Under the pieces are notes generated by a model that worked only from the letters and a program-made list of their open reading frames with translations, ran no database searches and had not been told where the DNA came from. Shown here one piece after another: positions 30,009-37,630 of a DNA stretch of 64,000 nucleotides. The stretch's first letter is position 1, and each line of letters opens with the position of its first letter. Position numbers and translations under genes: made by a program. This stretch comes from Saccharopolyspora phatthalungensis (GTDB taxonomy: Bacteria; Actinomycetota; Actinomycetes; Mycobacteriales; Pseudonocardiaceae). Location: assembly GCF_014203395.1 (NCBI RefSeq), contig NZ_JACHIW010000001.1:3703501-3767500 (forward strand), written 5' to 3'.

Positions 30009-31705
30009 GCGGAGGTGCCTTTCGTGCGGCGAAGCAGCTGGTCGTAGATCGCCACCGAGGGCAGCGGGGTCGAGGTCGCGGGCAGTTCCCGGCGCGAACG
30101 CAGGGAGATCACCGGTGCAGCGGTGCTCACCGGCGTGGGTGGGGCGTGCTCGCGGGGATCAGGGGTGTCGTCGATGATCTTCGGGATCACCGTGGTGTCG
30201 ATGCCGAGGTCGGACAGGTCGGCATCGTCGAGCAGCGGCTGGTCGCGGGCGGTGCTGGCGGCGGCCTTGCGGGCTTCGATCGCGACCAGCTCCGGGCTGG
30301 TCGACCCGGCGTCCAGCGCGGTGGTGATGCCGGTGATCACCGCCTCGGCGGGCAGGCGGCGGTGCAGCAGCAGGACCTCGATCAGCGCACGGGTCCCGTC
30401 GCCGTTGCCGTGCGCGGCGCGAGCGGCCGACCAGAACGCCTCGTGCGCCGAGGTGAAGGTGCCCTCGGCGCGGGCGGTGGCCAGCGCGGTGGACCCCGCC
30501 AGCGCGCCGGGCTTGCCGAGCAGGATCTCCAGGTAGTGATCCAGCTCGTCATGCGACTCGCCGCGGCGGGTGAGCCGGACGTGCCGGGCGATGATCGTGG
30601 TGCGGTCGAACACCAGCACCTCGTTGGCGCGCAACGAGACTCGCACTTTCCGGCCGATGAACCGCGCCGGCACCGAGTACTGCGACTGCCGCACGGTGAT
30701 CCGCGAATCCCGGCCGACCTTCGGGGTCAGCGTGCTGCCGGTGTCGAACTCCTCGAACGGGACCGGCGCGAGCAGCTCGGCCTCGTGGGCGAAGTTGAAC
30801 CCGATGCTGACCCGTTGTCCGTGCAGGATCCGCTCGTCCTCGGCCAGGTCGATCGCGGCGATCTTCTCATTCAGCTCGGTCAGGCTGGCGACCTCCGGGA
30901 CCGGGACCAGATGCGTGCGGCGGAACCGGCCGCCTTCCTGCTCGACGCCGCCTTTTTCGTGCGCGCCGTCTTTGCCCGGGATGCAGTAGAAGGCATCGAA
31001 ACCGAAGTGTGAACGGAATTTGACCCAGTTCTGGGACTCGACGCGAGAGCGGCCGAAGCAGACCCGCTGGACCGCGGGTCGCAGGTTGTCGTAGCGGATG
31101 TGGCGGGTCGGGATCCCGCCCAGCGCCCGGAACGCCTCGACGTGGCCTTCCATGAACGCCTCCTGCCCTTCGGACAGGAACACGCGGTGCACCGCGCGAC
31201 CGCTGAAACTGAGCCGCAGCGTGAACAGGTGACACTTCAGCACCGTGCCCGCGACGCGGACCCACACGTCGGCGAAGTCGACCTCGGCTTCCTCGCCGGG
31301 CTGATGCTGCTGGGGCACCATGCCCTGCAGGTGCCGCTGTTCCTCGCGCAGCTCGGCCACCAGCTCCGGCCGCCGCCGGGCGACGTACTCGTAGACCACG
31401 GTCCGGCCCGCTGCGGTGAACCCATGCTCTGTGATCAGCCGCTGGTAGATCCGCGCGGTCGTGTGCTTCTGCTTGCGCGGCGCCGACAGATCCGCGCGCA
31501 GCATCTCGTCGATCAACCCATAAGCCGGCTCCAGCACCGAGCGGCGCGGCGGCGGCTTCTTCCGTTCCTTGGGCACCGCAGACTCCAGCGCTTCCCGCAC
31601 CGTCCGGCGGTGCACCCCATACCGCTCGGCCAACGCCCGGACCGACAGGTCCGGCTCCAACCGCCGATCACGGCGTATGCGTGCGAACAACTCAACGCGC
31701 GACAA
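30005..31705 (-). CDS. istA: IS21 transposase IstA
   Basis: This 566-aa DDE transposase has an N-terminal HTH (LSVRALAERYGVHRRTVREA), an rve-type catalytic core (EEAEVDFADVWVRVAGTVLK with the first Asp, then RHIRYDNLRPAV, then a Glu-bearing KGGVEQEGGRFRRTHL) and the C-terminal beta-barrel region. The start is probably TTG at 31705 (MSRVELFARIRRD), with GGAG 6 bases upstream; the frame is open back to 31873, but that part overlaps the transposon end repeats. Confidence 0.92.
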   Translation of the reverse strand: MSRVELFARIRRDRRLEPDLSVRALAERYGVHRRTVREALESAVPKERKKPPPRRSVLEPAYGLIDEMLRADLSAPRKQKHTTARIYQRLITEHGFTAAGRTVVYEYVARRRPELVAELREEQRHLQGMVPQQHQPGEEAEVDFADVWVRVAGTVLKCHLFTLRLSFSGRAVHRVFLSEGQEAFMEGHVEAFRALGGIPTRHIRYDNLRPAVQRVCFGRSRVESQNWVKFRSHFGFDAFYCIPGKDGAHEKGGVEQEGGRFRRTHLVPVPEVASLTELNEKIAAIDLAEDERILHGQRVSIGFNFAHEAELLAPVPFEEFDTGSTLTPKVGRDSRITVRQSQYSVPARFIGRKVRVSLRANEVLVFDRTTIIARHVRLTRRGESHDELDHYLEILLGKPGALAGSTALATARAEGTFTSAHEAFWSAARAAHGNGDGTRALIEVLLLHRRLPAEAVITGITTALDAGSTSPELVAIEARKAAASTARDQPLLDDADLSDLGIDTTVIPKIIDDTPDPREHAPPTPVSTAAPVISLRSRRELPATSTPLPSVAIYDQLLRRTKGTSA

Positions 31706-31901
31706 CGACAACTCCGGCCTCCGACACGACCGCTTGGATTCAAGGCGCACATCGTTGCCCGTACCAACGGGGGAAGACCGGTCCTTCACACCATCGTGGG
31801 CGTGTCCACATCGGACACGGTGGGGCCAAAACCCACCGGACGAACTCAGCCGGGGCCAGAACTCACCGGACAACCGGGGCCGGAACTACCCGGCATAAAC
31901 A

Positions 31902-32605
31902 CACGCATCGCGGGCCGCGTCGGTCAAAGCAGCAACAGGGTGTCCCCGCTGGACCACCTCGCGGACCCCGACCTTCGGGAATTCCTCGCGCAGGGCAGCG
32001 GTTTGCTTGCCCAGCGACTGCGCGATTTCCCGTTCCACCTGTTCGCGGTCGGCGGGCGTCAACGGCACGGCGAGCAGGCCTTCTTCGTGCCACGCCTGCA
32101 TCGCGACCAGGTCGGCGCCCAGCCGTGCCGCGGCGGCGAACGCGAACCGCAGTGCTTCCTGGCTGCACGGTGAATCGTCCACACCCGCGACCACCGGGCC
32201 CACGGTGGTGGGGATGCCCTTGCGCACGATGACGACCGGGCAGGACGCATGGGTGGCCACGCCGACGCTCACCCCGCCCAGCAGAGCGTCGGTGAACCCG
32301 CCATGCCCACGCGCACCGAGGACCACCAACTGTGCTTTCGCGCTCTGGCGCAACAACACCTCGACCGGATGGCCGGTCGCGACTTCGGCGGTCACGGCAA
32401 GATTCGGCCGGTTGGCGCGGCATTTCGCCGCGGCCTTCTGCACCGCCTTCTCGGCGTAATCGGCGCGGGCCGGATCGTCGTTGATGATCACGACGTGCAA
32501 CGGTGCGTGGCGGCGATCCGCTTCCGCGGCGGCCCAAGAGGCGGCCGCGATCGAGCTGTCCGATCCGTCAATGCCCACCACGACGGGCTGATCCGGTGTT
32601 GACAT
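31902..32605 (-). pseudogene. Tandem universal stress protein, split by IS21 (N-terminal part)
   Basis: From the ATG at 32603-32605, domain 1 is complete (VVVGIDGSDSSIAAASWAAA through LVVLGARGHGGFTDALLGGV). Domain 2 starts normally (VVAGVDDSPCSQEALRFAFA) but is cut after AALTDAARDAC by the IS21 insertion. The missing end lies at 28537-28673. A truncated product ending VYAG within the element could still be made with one full domain. The original gene would have coded about 280 residues. Confidence 0.88.
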
Positions 32606-32614
32606 GGCACTCCC

Positions 32615-33256
32615 TCAACCTTTCGCGTCGCGGACGACAGCGATCGGGCACGGGGCGTGGTGCAGCACGCCGGCGGCCACCGATCCCAGCAGCAGCCCGG
32701 TGAACCCGCCGCGTCCACGGTGCCCGACGACCAGCAGCCGAGCATCTTCGGCTGCGGCGGCGAGCTCGGCGACCGGGTGTCCCCGCTGGGCGACCTTGCG
32801 GACAGGCACATTCGGGTAGGACTCGGCCCAGCCGGCGAGTTGCTCTGCCACCCCGCGCAATGCTTCGTCGCGCAGATCGGCCAGCTCGTACTCCAGGCGG
32901 GGCACGACCGGCGCGTACTCGATGTCCTGCCACACCTGCATGGCCACCAGCTCGGACTCATACCGGGACGCGGCGTCGAACGCGTATTGCAGCGCGGCGC
33001 CACTGTGCGGGGAGTTGTCCAGCCCGACGACGACCGGGCCGCTGTCGCGGAGCTCTCGGACCACAACGATCGGGCACCGTGCGTGGGTAGCCACCTTGGC
33101 GCTGACCGAGCCCAGCAAGGTCGCGGCCAGTGTGCTTCGTCCGCGTGAACCGACCGCTACCAGCTCGGCACCGTCGGAGAACTGCAGCAGAACGTCCGCG
33201 GGGTCGCCGGGCACGACGTCCGAGCTAACTAAGAGATGTTTCCCGAGGCTTGCCAT
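32615..33256 (-). CDS. Universal stress protein, N-terminally truncated
   Basis: This 213-aa product starts at an ATG at 33254-33256. Domain 1 lacks its first ~85 residues, including the VGVDGS strand; it begins near VVPGDPADVLLQFSDGAELV and keeps VAVGSRGRSTLAATLLGSVS. Domain 2 is complete (VVVGLDNSPHSGAALQYAFD through LLVVGHRGRGGFTGLLLGSV). The truncation coincides with a P-type ATPase fragment on the other strand, so it looks like a recombination scar. It stops 9 bases before the split USP on the same strand. Confidence 0.7.
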   Translation of the reverse strand: MASLGKHLLVSSDVVPGDPADVLLQFSDGAELVAVGSRGRSTLAATLLGSVSAKVATHARCPIVVVRELRDSGPVVVGLDNSPHSGAALQYAFDAASRYESELVAMQVWQDIEYAPVVPRLEYELADLRDEALRGVAEQLAGWAESYPNVPVRKVAQRGHPVAELAAAAEDARLLVVGHRGRGGFTGLLLGSVAAGVLHHAPCPIAVVRDAKG

Positions 33257-33570
33257 GACCGTGGTTGACATCGCCGTCGTGGGCGTACCGGCTGAGCTGA
33301 TGTTCGATCGCCGGGAAATCCGGGGCTCCGCCGCGGCGATCACCGACCTGCGCCGGCTAGGGATCGAGGCTGTGGTGATCATTGGAGACAACGCCCGCAC
33401 CGTCGCCGCCATCACCGGGCAGGTAGGGGTGCGTCGAGTGCTCGCCGAGGTGTTGCCCTAGCACAAGGCCGACGAGATTCGCCGCCTGCAGACAGCAGGC
33501 CGCCGGATCGGCATTGGTCGGCGACGGCATCAACGACGCCCCTGCGCTGGCCTGCGACGCCATAGGCTCA
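33257..33570 (+). pseudogene. Heavy-metal P1B ATPase, C-terminal cytosolic fragment
   Basis: The frame reads RGSAAAITDLRRLGIEAVVI, IGDNARTVAAITGQVGVRRV, LAEVLP, a TAG stop, then HKADEIRRLQTAGRRIGI. In a shifted frame VGDGINDAPALACDAIGS follows. These are the P-domain end and hinge (GDGxNDAP) of CopA/CtpA-type metal pumps. The phosphorylation site and membrane part are absent. The stop and the frameshift confirm decay. Confidence 0.7.
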
Positions 33571-33733
33571 CACCACCACTGTCGACCGAACCCGGCATGG
33601 CCGAGCCAAGGCACCGAAACCGGCAGCCAGTCGGCCAGCTCACTGTTCGCCCCACGGCATCGCTAGGGCCGAGTGGCCTTATGTGTCGAAGCTGGCCCGG
33701 GGTACCGAGGAGACAGGCAGCGGGAGGTTTGGC

Positions 33734-33952
33734 ATGGAGTCGAGGGGGCGGGTTGTCGTCGGAGTGGATGGCTCCGAATTGTCGCTGACGGCCGTTCGAT
33801 GGGCTGCTGGAGAAGCCGATCTGCGGCCCGCCAAGCAACTGCACGTCGTGATGGCGTCCGGTGACCCGATGTGGGACGACGAGGCATGGGAAATCCTCAG
33901 GCCCGTGGTGGACCAGATCGCAGGCGACCACCCGAGCCTTGAAGTCTCCTAG
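33734..33952 (+). pseudogene. Universal stress protein, N-terminal fragment
   Basis: From the ATG at 33734, after GGGAGG, 72 residues match the N-terminal half of a USP (RVVVGVDGSELSLTAVRWAA, KQLHVVMASGDPMWDDEAWE) and end at a TAG after HPSLEVS. The sequence after the stop, to about 34060, keeps faint USP character (LLIHSDRSVAG) but no frame. The ATP-binding C-terminal half is lost. Confidence 0.65.
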
Positions 33953-34232
33953 GCCGACTCGGGGCGTCTTCGACGACGTGCTGCAAGGCACCTGCTCATC
34001 CACTCCGATCGCTCGGTCGCCGGCGACGCCCCACCAGAATCCTCACTCGATACCAGGAGGGGGTAGGGGATTTGTTCGCGGCTCGCCGCGAACAGCGCAT
34101 GGTGTGGGGTCGTTGGACCCTGATGCGGTGCTGGCTCCGCCCTTCATCGTGGGGCGTCGACCCGAGCAGCGGGGAAGGTCGCCGTGGTTCGCTGGGCCTC
34201 GCTGCTCCGCTGGAGGAGTACGGGGAACGAGG

Positions 34233-35345
34233 ATGCGACAGCGGGTCCGCACGATCGCGCAGTGGGCGGTGGTGCTGGGTGGACTGGGGGTCCTGGGGTG
34301 GCAGCTGCCCGTACTGGCGAGCGAGGCGGGGCGCCTTGGTGCGGAACTCGCGCATCTCCGATGGGGATGGGTCGGCGTGGCGGTCCTGCTGGGTGTCGGG
34401 TCCTTGGCCGCCTACGGGGAGCTGCACCGGTGGCTGTTGATCGCTGGTGGCGTGCGGTTGCCGGTGCGGACCGTCCAGGCGATCAATTTCGCGGAGAACG
34501 CGCTGTCGACCACCCTGCCGGCGGTGGGCAATGCGGTCGGGTTCGTCTATGCGACCTACCAGCTGCGCAAGCGCAACGTCGATGTCGCTTTGGCAGCGTG
34601 GTCGGCGGTGTTGTCCGGGGCCATTGCGACGGTTTTGTTGATGCTGCTTGGTATCGCTGGTGCAGGCGGAACCGGGCAAATCTCGCCGCTCGTCGCTGGT
34701 GCGCTTTCAAGCGTCGTCGTCCTCACTGCATGGGTGTGCTGGGCGGTGGTGACCCGCCCCTCGGCGCTGCGCCGATGCCTGCTGGCCTTGACCTGGCTGG
34801 GACGGCGGCTTCCGGGCCGCTGCCGAACGTGCCGACGCGCCTGGACGACCGATCCCGACGCAACCGTGCGACGCCTGGCGGACCGGATCGGACTGCTCCG
34901 CCCCAGCGGGCCCCAGTGGGTGGCCGTTGTCGCGCTCGCGGCGCTGAGCTGGATCCTGGACTACCTCAGCTTGTGCTTGAGCGTCGTGGCACTCGGGCAT
35001 CCGATTCCGTGGTCGACGCTCGTGCTGGGATACCTGGCGGTGCAGGGCGCCATCGCGTTGCAGATCTTCCCCGGCGGAGCAGGCCTGGCCGAGGGTGGTT
35101 TGCTGGGTGTGCTGATCGCGTCGGGGATTCCGGCTGCACCTGCCATGGCGACTGTGCTCGTTTACCGGGCCATCAACTGGCTCGGCCTGGCGGCGCTGGG
35201 CTGGGTCGTTTACGCCGTCCAGATCCACCTCGCCCCTCGGCGCGAACACATGCATGCACCGGAAGCACCCGCCGTCCCCGCGTCACCGAGGCGCACAACG
35301 CGATCCCGGTCAAACGGTCTGGCGAACTACCGCATTACGAACTGA
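34233..35345 (+). CDS. YbhN/LPG-synthase-like (UPF0104) integral membrane protein
   Basis: This 370-aa protein has about eight hydrophobic segments, among them AVVLGGLGVLGWQLPVLAS, WVGVAVLLGVGSLAAYGE and PLVAGALSSVVVLTAWVCWAV. It also has NFAENALSTTLPAVGNAVGF, a helix pair typical of the lysylphosphatidylglycerol synthase transmembrane family, and FPGGAGLAEGGLLGVLIAS near the C-terminus. No aminoacyl-transferase domain is attached, so it belongs to the stand-alone flippase-like group. The start is the ATG at 34233. The role is probably lipid translocation, inferred from family only. Confidence 0.75.
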   Translation: MRQRVRTIAQWAVVLGGLGVLGWQLPVLASEAGRLGAELAHLRWGWVGVAVLLGVGSLAAYGELHRWLLIAGGVRLPVRTVQAINFAENALSTTLPAVGNAVGFVYATYQLRKRNVDVALAAWSAVLSGAIATVLLMLLGIAGAGGTGQISPLVAGALSSVVVLTAWVCWAVVTRPSALRRCLLALTWLGRRLPGRCRTCRRAWTTDPDATVRRLADRIGLLRPSGPQWVAVVALAALSWILDYLSLCLSVVALGHPIPWSTLVLGYLAVQGAIALQIFPGGAGLAEGGLLGVLIASGIPAAPAMATVLVYRAINWLGLAALGWVVYAVQIHLAPRREHMHAPEAPAVPASPRRTTRSRSNGLANYRITN

Positions 35346-35379
35346 GGGGTGCGGGCGTGTCGCCTGCCTGTCGTGGCAT

Positions 35380-35565
35380 GTGCGATTCGTGCGCGACCAT
35401 CACCGCAAGGTCAAGCGTGTGGCGCTGTCGGCGGACAGCAAACTGTCGAGTCTGGTAGCGCATATCGCCAAGCGCTTCGTGCAGGCCGATGTGAACAGTT
35501 TCGGATACGACGAGATCGACGATGCGATCACGTGGGCGGCAGGAACTACTGGGCGAGGCACCTGA
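35380..35565 (+). pseudogene. SpoIIAA-like (STAS/SEC14-type) protein, C-terminal remnant
   Basis: The frame gives VRFVRDHHRKVKRVALSADS, KLSSLVAHIAKRFVQADVNS and FGYDEIDDAITWAAG. This matches the last helix-strand units of SpoIIAA-like domain proteins of ~125 aa. The N-terminal half is missing and the upstream codons overlap the end of the membrane protein in another frame. Confidence 0.5.
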
Positions 35566-35661
35566 GACGTCTTGGGGACGGGGGCCGATGTGCTCTAGCT
35601 GTCCCCTCCTCGGCTCGCGATCATCTTCCTCGTAGAGCTCGGTGCATCTCGGGAGGTTCCG

Positions 35662-35928
35662 ATGCTGAGACGCTACGAACGGCGCCTTCTCGAGGAGATC
35701 GAGCGGCAGCTGCGTTCCCAAGACCCGGAGTTCGCGCGCAGGATGGCCCATGTGCGTCCGTTCACAAAGGTCTTGGCGTGGTTCACGGTTCGCCGGGCTC
35801 TCGGGGTCGTGGCGGCCTTCCTCGCCCTGCTGTGCGTCGTGTTCAACGAAGGTGCCGAATTCTTCGTCGCCGGGACTCTCGCCGCAGCACTGTTCGCGTC
35901 CGAGAGCTGGCAGATCCAGGCCGAATGA
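35662..35928 (+). CDS. DUF3040 membrane protein
   Basis: This 88-aa protein matches the DUF3040 family: an amphipathic start MLRRYERRLLEEIERQLRSQ with the DPEFARRM signature, then two transmembrane helices (ALGVVAAFLALLCVVF and EFFVAGTLAAALFASES). These small actinobacterial proteins are of unknown function and usually occur in stress gene sets. The next gene's alternative ATG overlaps its stop (ATGA), implying co-transcription with the DUF1876 gene. Confidence 0.85.
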   Translation: MLRRYERRLLEEIERQLRSQDPEFARRMAHVRPFTKVLAWFTVRRALGVVAAFLALLCVVFNEGAEFFVAGTLAAALFASESWQIQAE

Positions 35929-35942
35929 CAAGGGGGTTCGCG

Positions 35943-36212
35943 ATGCCCACGACAGAGCACTGGTCGGTCGACATCTACCTCACCGAGGAAGAAGACCGGA
36001 CTTACGCCCAGGCGCAGTTGCACACCCGGGACGCGACCGATCTGCGGGGCACCGGGCTGGCCAAGCGGGACCCCCAAGACGTCAACGTTCCGGAGGTCGG
36101 TGCCGAAATCGCCGCGGCCCGGTCGTTGTTCGAACTTGCCCATCACCTGCTGCGCGCCGCGACTGCCGATGTCGAACAGCTGACCGGCGAGCCTGCGCAC
36201 CTGCACAGCTAG
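35943..36212 (+). CDS. DUF1876 dormancy-associated protein (Rv1738/Rv2632c-like)
   Basis: This 89-aa protein has the DUF1876 pattern: EHWSVDIYLTEEEDRTYAQA, then LRGTGLAKRDPQDVNVPEVG and a closing helix AAARSLFELAHHLLRAATAD. Rv1738, a DosR-regulated member, is structurally similar to ribosome hibernation factors. The start at 35943 is chosen because AAGGGGG lies 7 bases upstream; an ATG at 35925 overlaps the DUF3040 stop. It probably helps shut down translation in dormancy, by homology. Confidence 0.88.
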   Translation: MPTTEHWSVDIYLTEEEDRTYAQAQLHTRDATDLRGTGLAKRDPQDVNVPEVGAEIAAARSLFELAHHLLRAATADVEQLTGEPAHLHS

Positions 36213-36302
36213 AGCTGTGGCTGCTGGGACGCAAGAATCTCATTGCTGCAGTTGAGGAGACCGGCCGCTTTTACGGCAGGATCTTGATGAAGGGGGGAAG
36301 CC

Positions 36303-36587
36303 ATGGAAATGCCGCTCGTGAACAAGTGCACCGCAACAGATTGCGCGTTCAACCGGAACGAGACCTGCCACGCGCTGGCGATCACCATCGGCGATCCGTT
36401 GCACGCCCAATGTGACACCTTCTGCAGTGCCTCCGTCGCCGGAGGCGATCCCGATGCCGTCGGTCACGTCGGTGCCTGCAAGATGACGGACTGCCGCTAC
36501 AACGTCAACCTCGAGTGCCAAGCCCCCGGCATCACGGTGGGTTATGAGGAAGACATCGTGGACTGCCTGACGTACCAACCCGTCTGA
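36303..36587 (+). CDS. DUF1540 cysteine-rich protein
   Basis: This 94-aa protein is made of two DUF1540 repeats: CTATDCAFNRNETCHALAIT with a closing CDTFC, and CKMTDCRYNVNLECQAPGIT with a closing DCLTY. The C-x4-C-x7-C-type cysteine spacing suggests zinc or other metal binding. The function of the family is not known. It lies between the DUF1876 gene and the convergent USP gene and has its own ribosome-binding site (AAGGGGGGAAGCC). Confidence 0.85.
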   Translation: MEMPLVNKCTATDCAFNRNETCHALAITIGDPLHAQCDTFCSASVAGGDPDAVGHVGACKMTDCRYNVNLECQAPGITVGYEEDIVDCLTYQPV

Positions 36588-36615
36588 TGCTCGTAGCCAG
36601 CCCGGTGGTATGTGA

Positions 36616-37512
36616 TCAGTGAACGACAGCGACGGGACATGGGGCGTAGTGCAGCACTGCGTGGCTGACCGAGCCGAACAACGCCGTCCGTATGATGCCG
36701 CGTCCGTGCGTTCCGACGACGAGCAGATCGGCGTCGACGGCGGCCGCGAGCAACGCCTCTGCGGGGTGTTCGACCGCCATGACTTCCTGGTGCACCACGA
36801 GATCCGGGTAGCGTTCGCCCCAACCGGCGAGGGATTCGGACAGTTCCCGGCGGCAGGCCTCGATCGTGTCGGAGTCGAACCGCCAACCCCGGTTCGGCGG
36901 CAGCATGTCCGGCGGCTGCTCGGTGTAGGCGAGGATCGCCGTCAGCTCGGCGTCGTGGCGGGCGGCGAAGTCGCAGGCGAACTCGATCGCACGCGCGCTG
37001 CACTCGGAGCCGTCCACACCCACGACGACCCGGTCGAACTCCGGTGTGAGGGCCTGCGCACGCTCCGGCTCGCCGCGTACCACGATGACCGGGACGTACG
37101 CGGTGCGCACCACTTCGGCGGCAGTGGAGCCCAGTAGCACTCGTCGGGTGCGGCTGAGCGTCGGCGAGCCGAGCACGAGCACACTCGCGCGGGCAGCGGC
37201 GTCGGTCAGCACAGTGGCGGGATGCCCCAAGCGCACCTCGGTCCACACGTCCAGCCCGGGCAGCTTCTGGCGGCACTCAGCGGCCATGTCCTCCACCGCC
37301 CGCTCTGCCGCATCACGCATCGGTTCGAGCGTGACCGCCTCACTGGGCAAGTGGATCCGGGTCAGTTCCTCCAGCGGAACGGCGAATGCGTGCACCAAGA
37401 GCAAGGGTTGGCCGCGTGTGGTGGCCTCAAGCGCCGCCCACCACACCGCCCGCTGCGACTCGGCGGACCCATCGAATCCCGCGACCGCCGCGTCCGCCTG
37501 CAACGGGCGCAT
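36616..37512 (-). CDS. Tandem universal stress protein
   Basis: This 298-aa two-domain USP begins at the ATG at 37510-37512; the frame is open to 37617. Domain 1 (AAVAGFDGSAESQRAVWWAA) ends VLVLGSPTLSRTRRVLLGST with a poor nucleotide loop. Domain 2 (VVVGVDGSECSARAIEFACD) keeps the canonical LLVVGTHGRGIIRTALFGSV. It resembles the USP at 27624 in having one degenerate domain first. It follows the hemerythrin ATPase by 118 bases on the same strand and may be the last gene of that operon. Confidence 0.87.
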   Translation of the reverse strand: MRPLQADAAVAGFDGSAESQRAVWWAALEATTRGQPLLLVHAFAVPLEELTRIHLPSEAVTLEPMRDAAERAVEDMAAECRQKLPGLDVWTEVRLGHPATVLTDAAARASVLVLGSPTLSRTRRVLLGSTAAEVVRTAYVPVIVVRGEPERAQALTPEFDRVVVGVDGSECSARAIEFACDFAARHDAELTAILAYTEQPPDMLPPNRGWRFDSDTIEACRRELSESLAGWGERYPDLVVHQEVMAVEHPAEALLAAAVDADLLVVGTHGRGIIRTALFGSVSHAVLHYAPCPVAVVH

Positions 37513-37630
37513 GCCCTCCACCCCCCACAACTCCGCCGTACCGCCAGGATGCGCGCGCTGCACCGGGGATGCAGACCAGCGCTCCGATTGCTGGATGTGA
37601 CGAGAGCGGGTCTCCATCCACCAGGGCGGG

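Larger units (their letters stand above)
28674..31901 (-). mobile_element. Complete IS21-family insertion sequence (3228 bp)
   Basis: The ends are 28674 (TGTTTTTGCCGG) and 31901 (ending CCGGCATAAACA); the 12-bp terminal inverted repeats differ at one position. The element is flanked by a 7-bp target duplication, CACGCAT at 28667-28673 and 31902-31908. Inside are istA, istB and a small third gene, all on the minus strand. About five copies of a ~21-bp subterminal repeat (core CCGGNGAGTTNTGGCCCCG) occur near 28681 and 28771, and near 31819, 31850 and 31873, as expected for transposase-binding sites. Intact ends and genes suggest a recent insertion. Confidence 0.93.
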
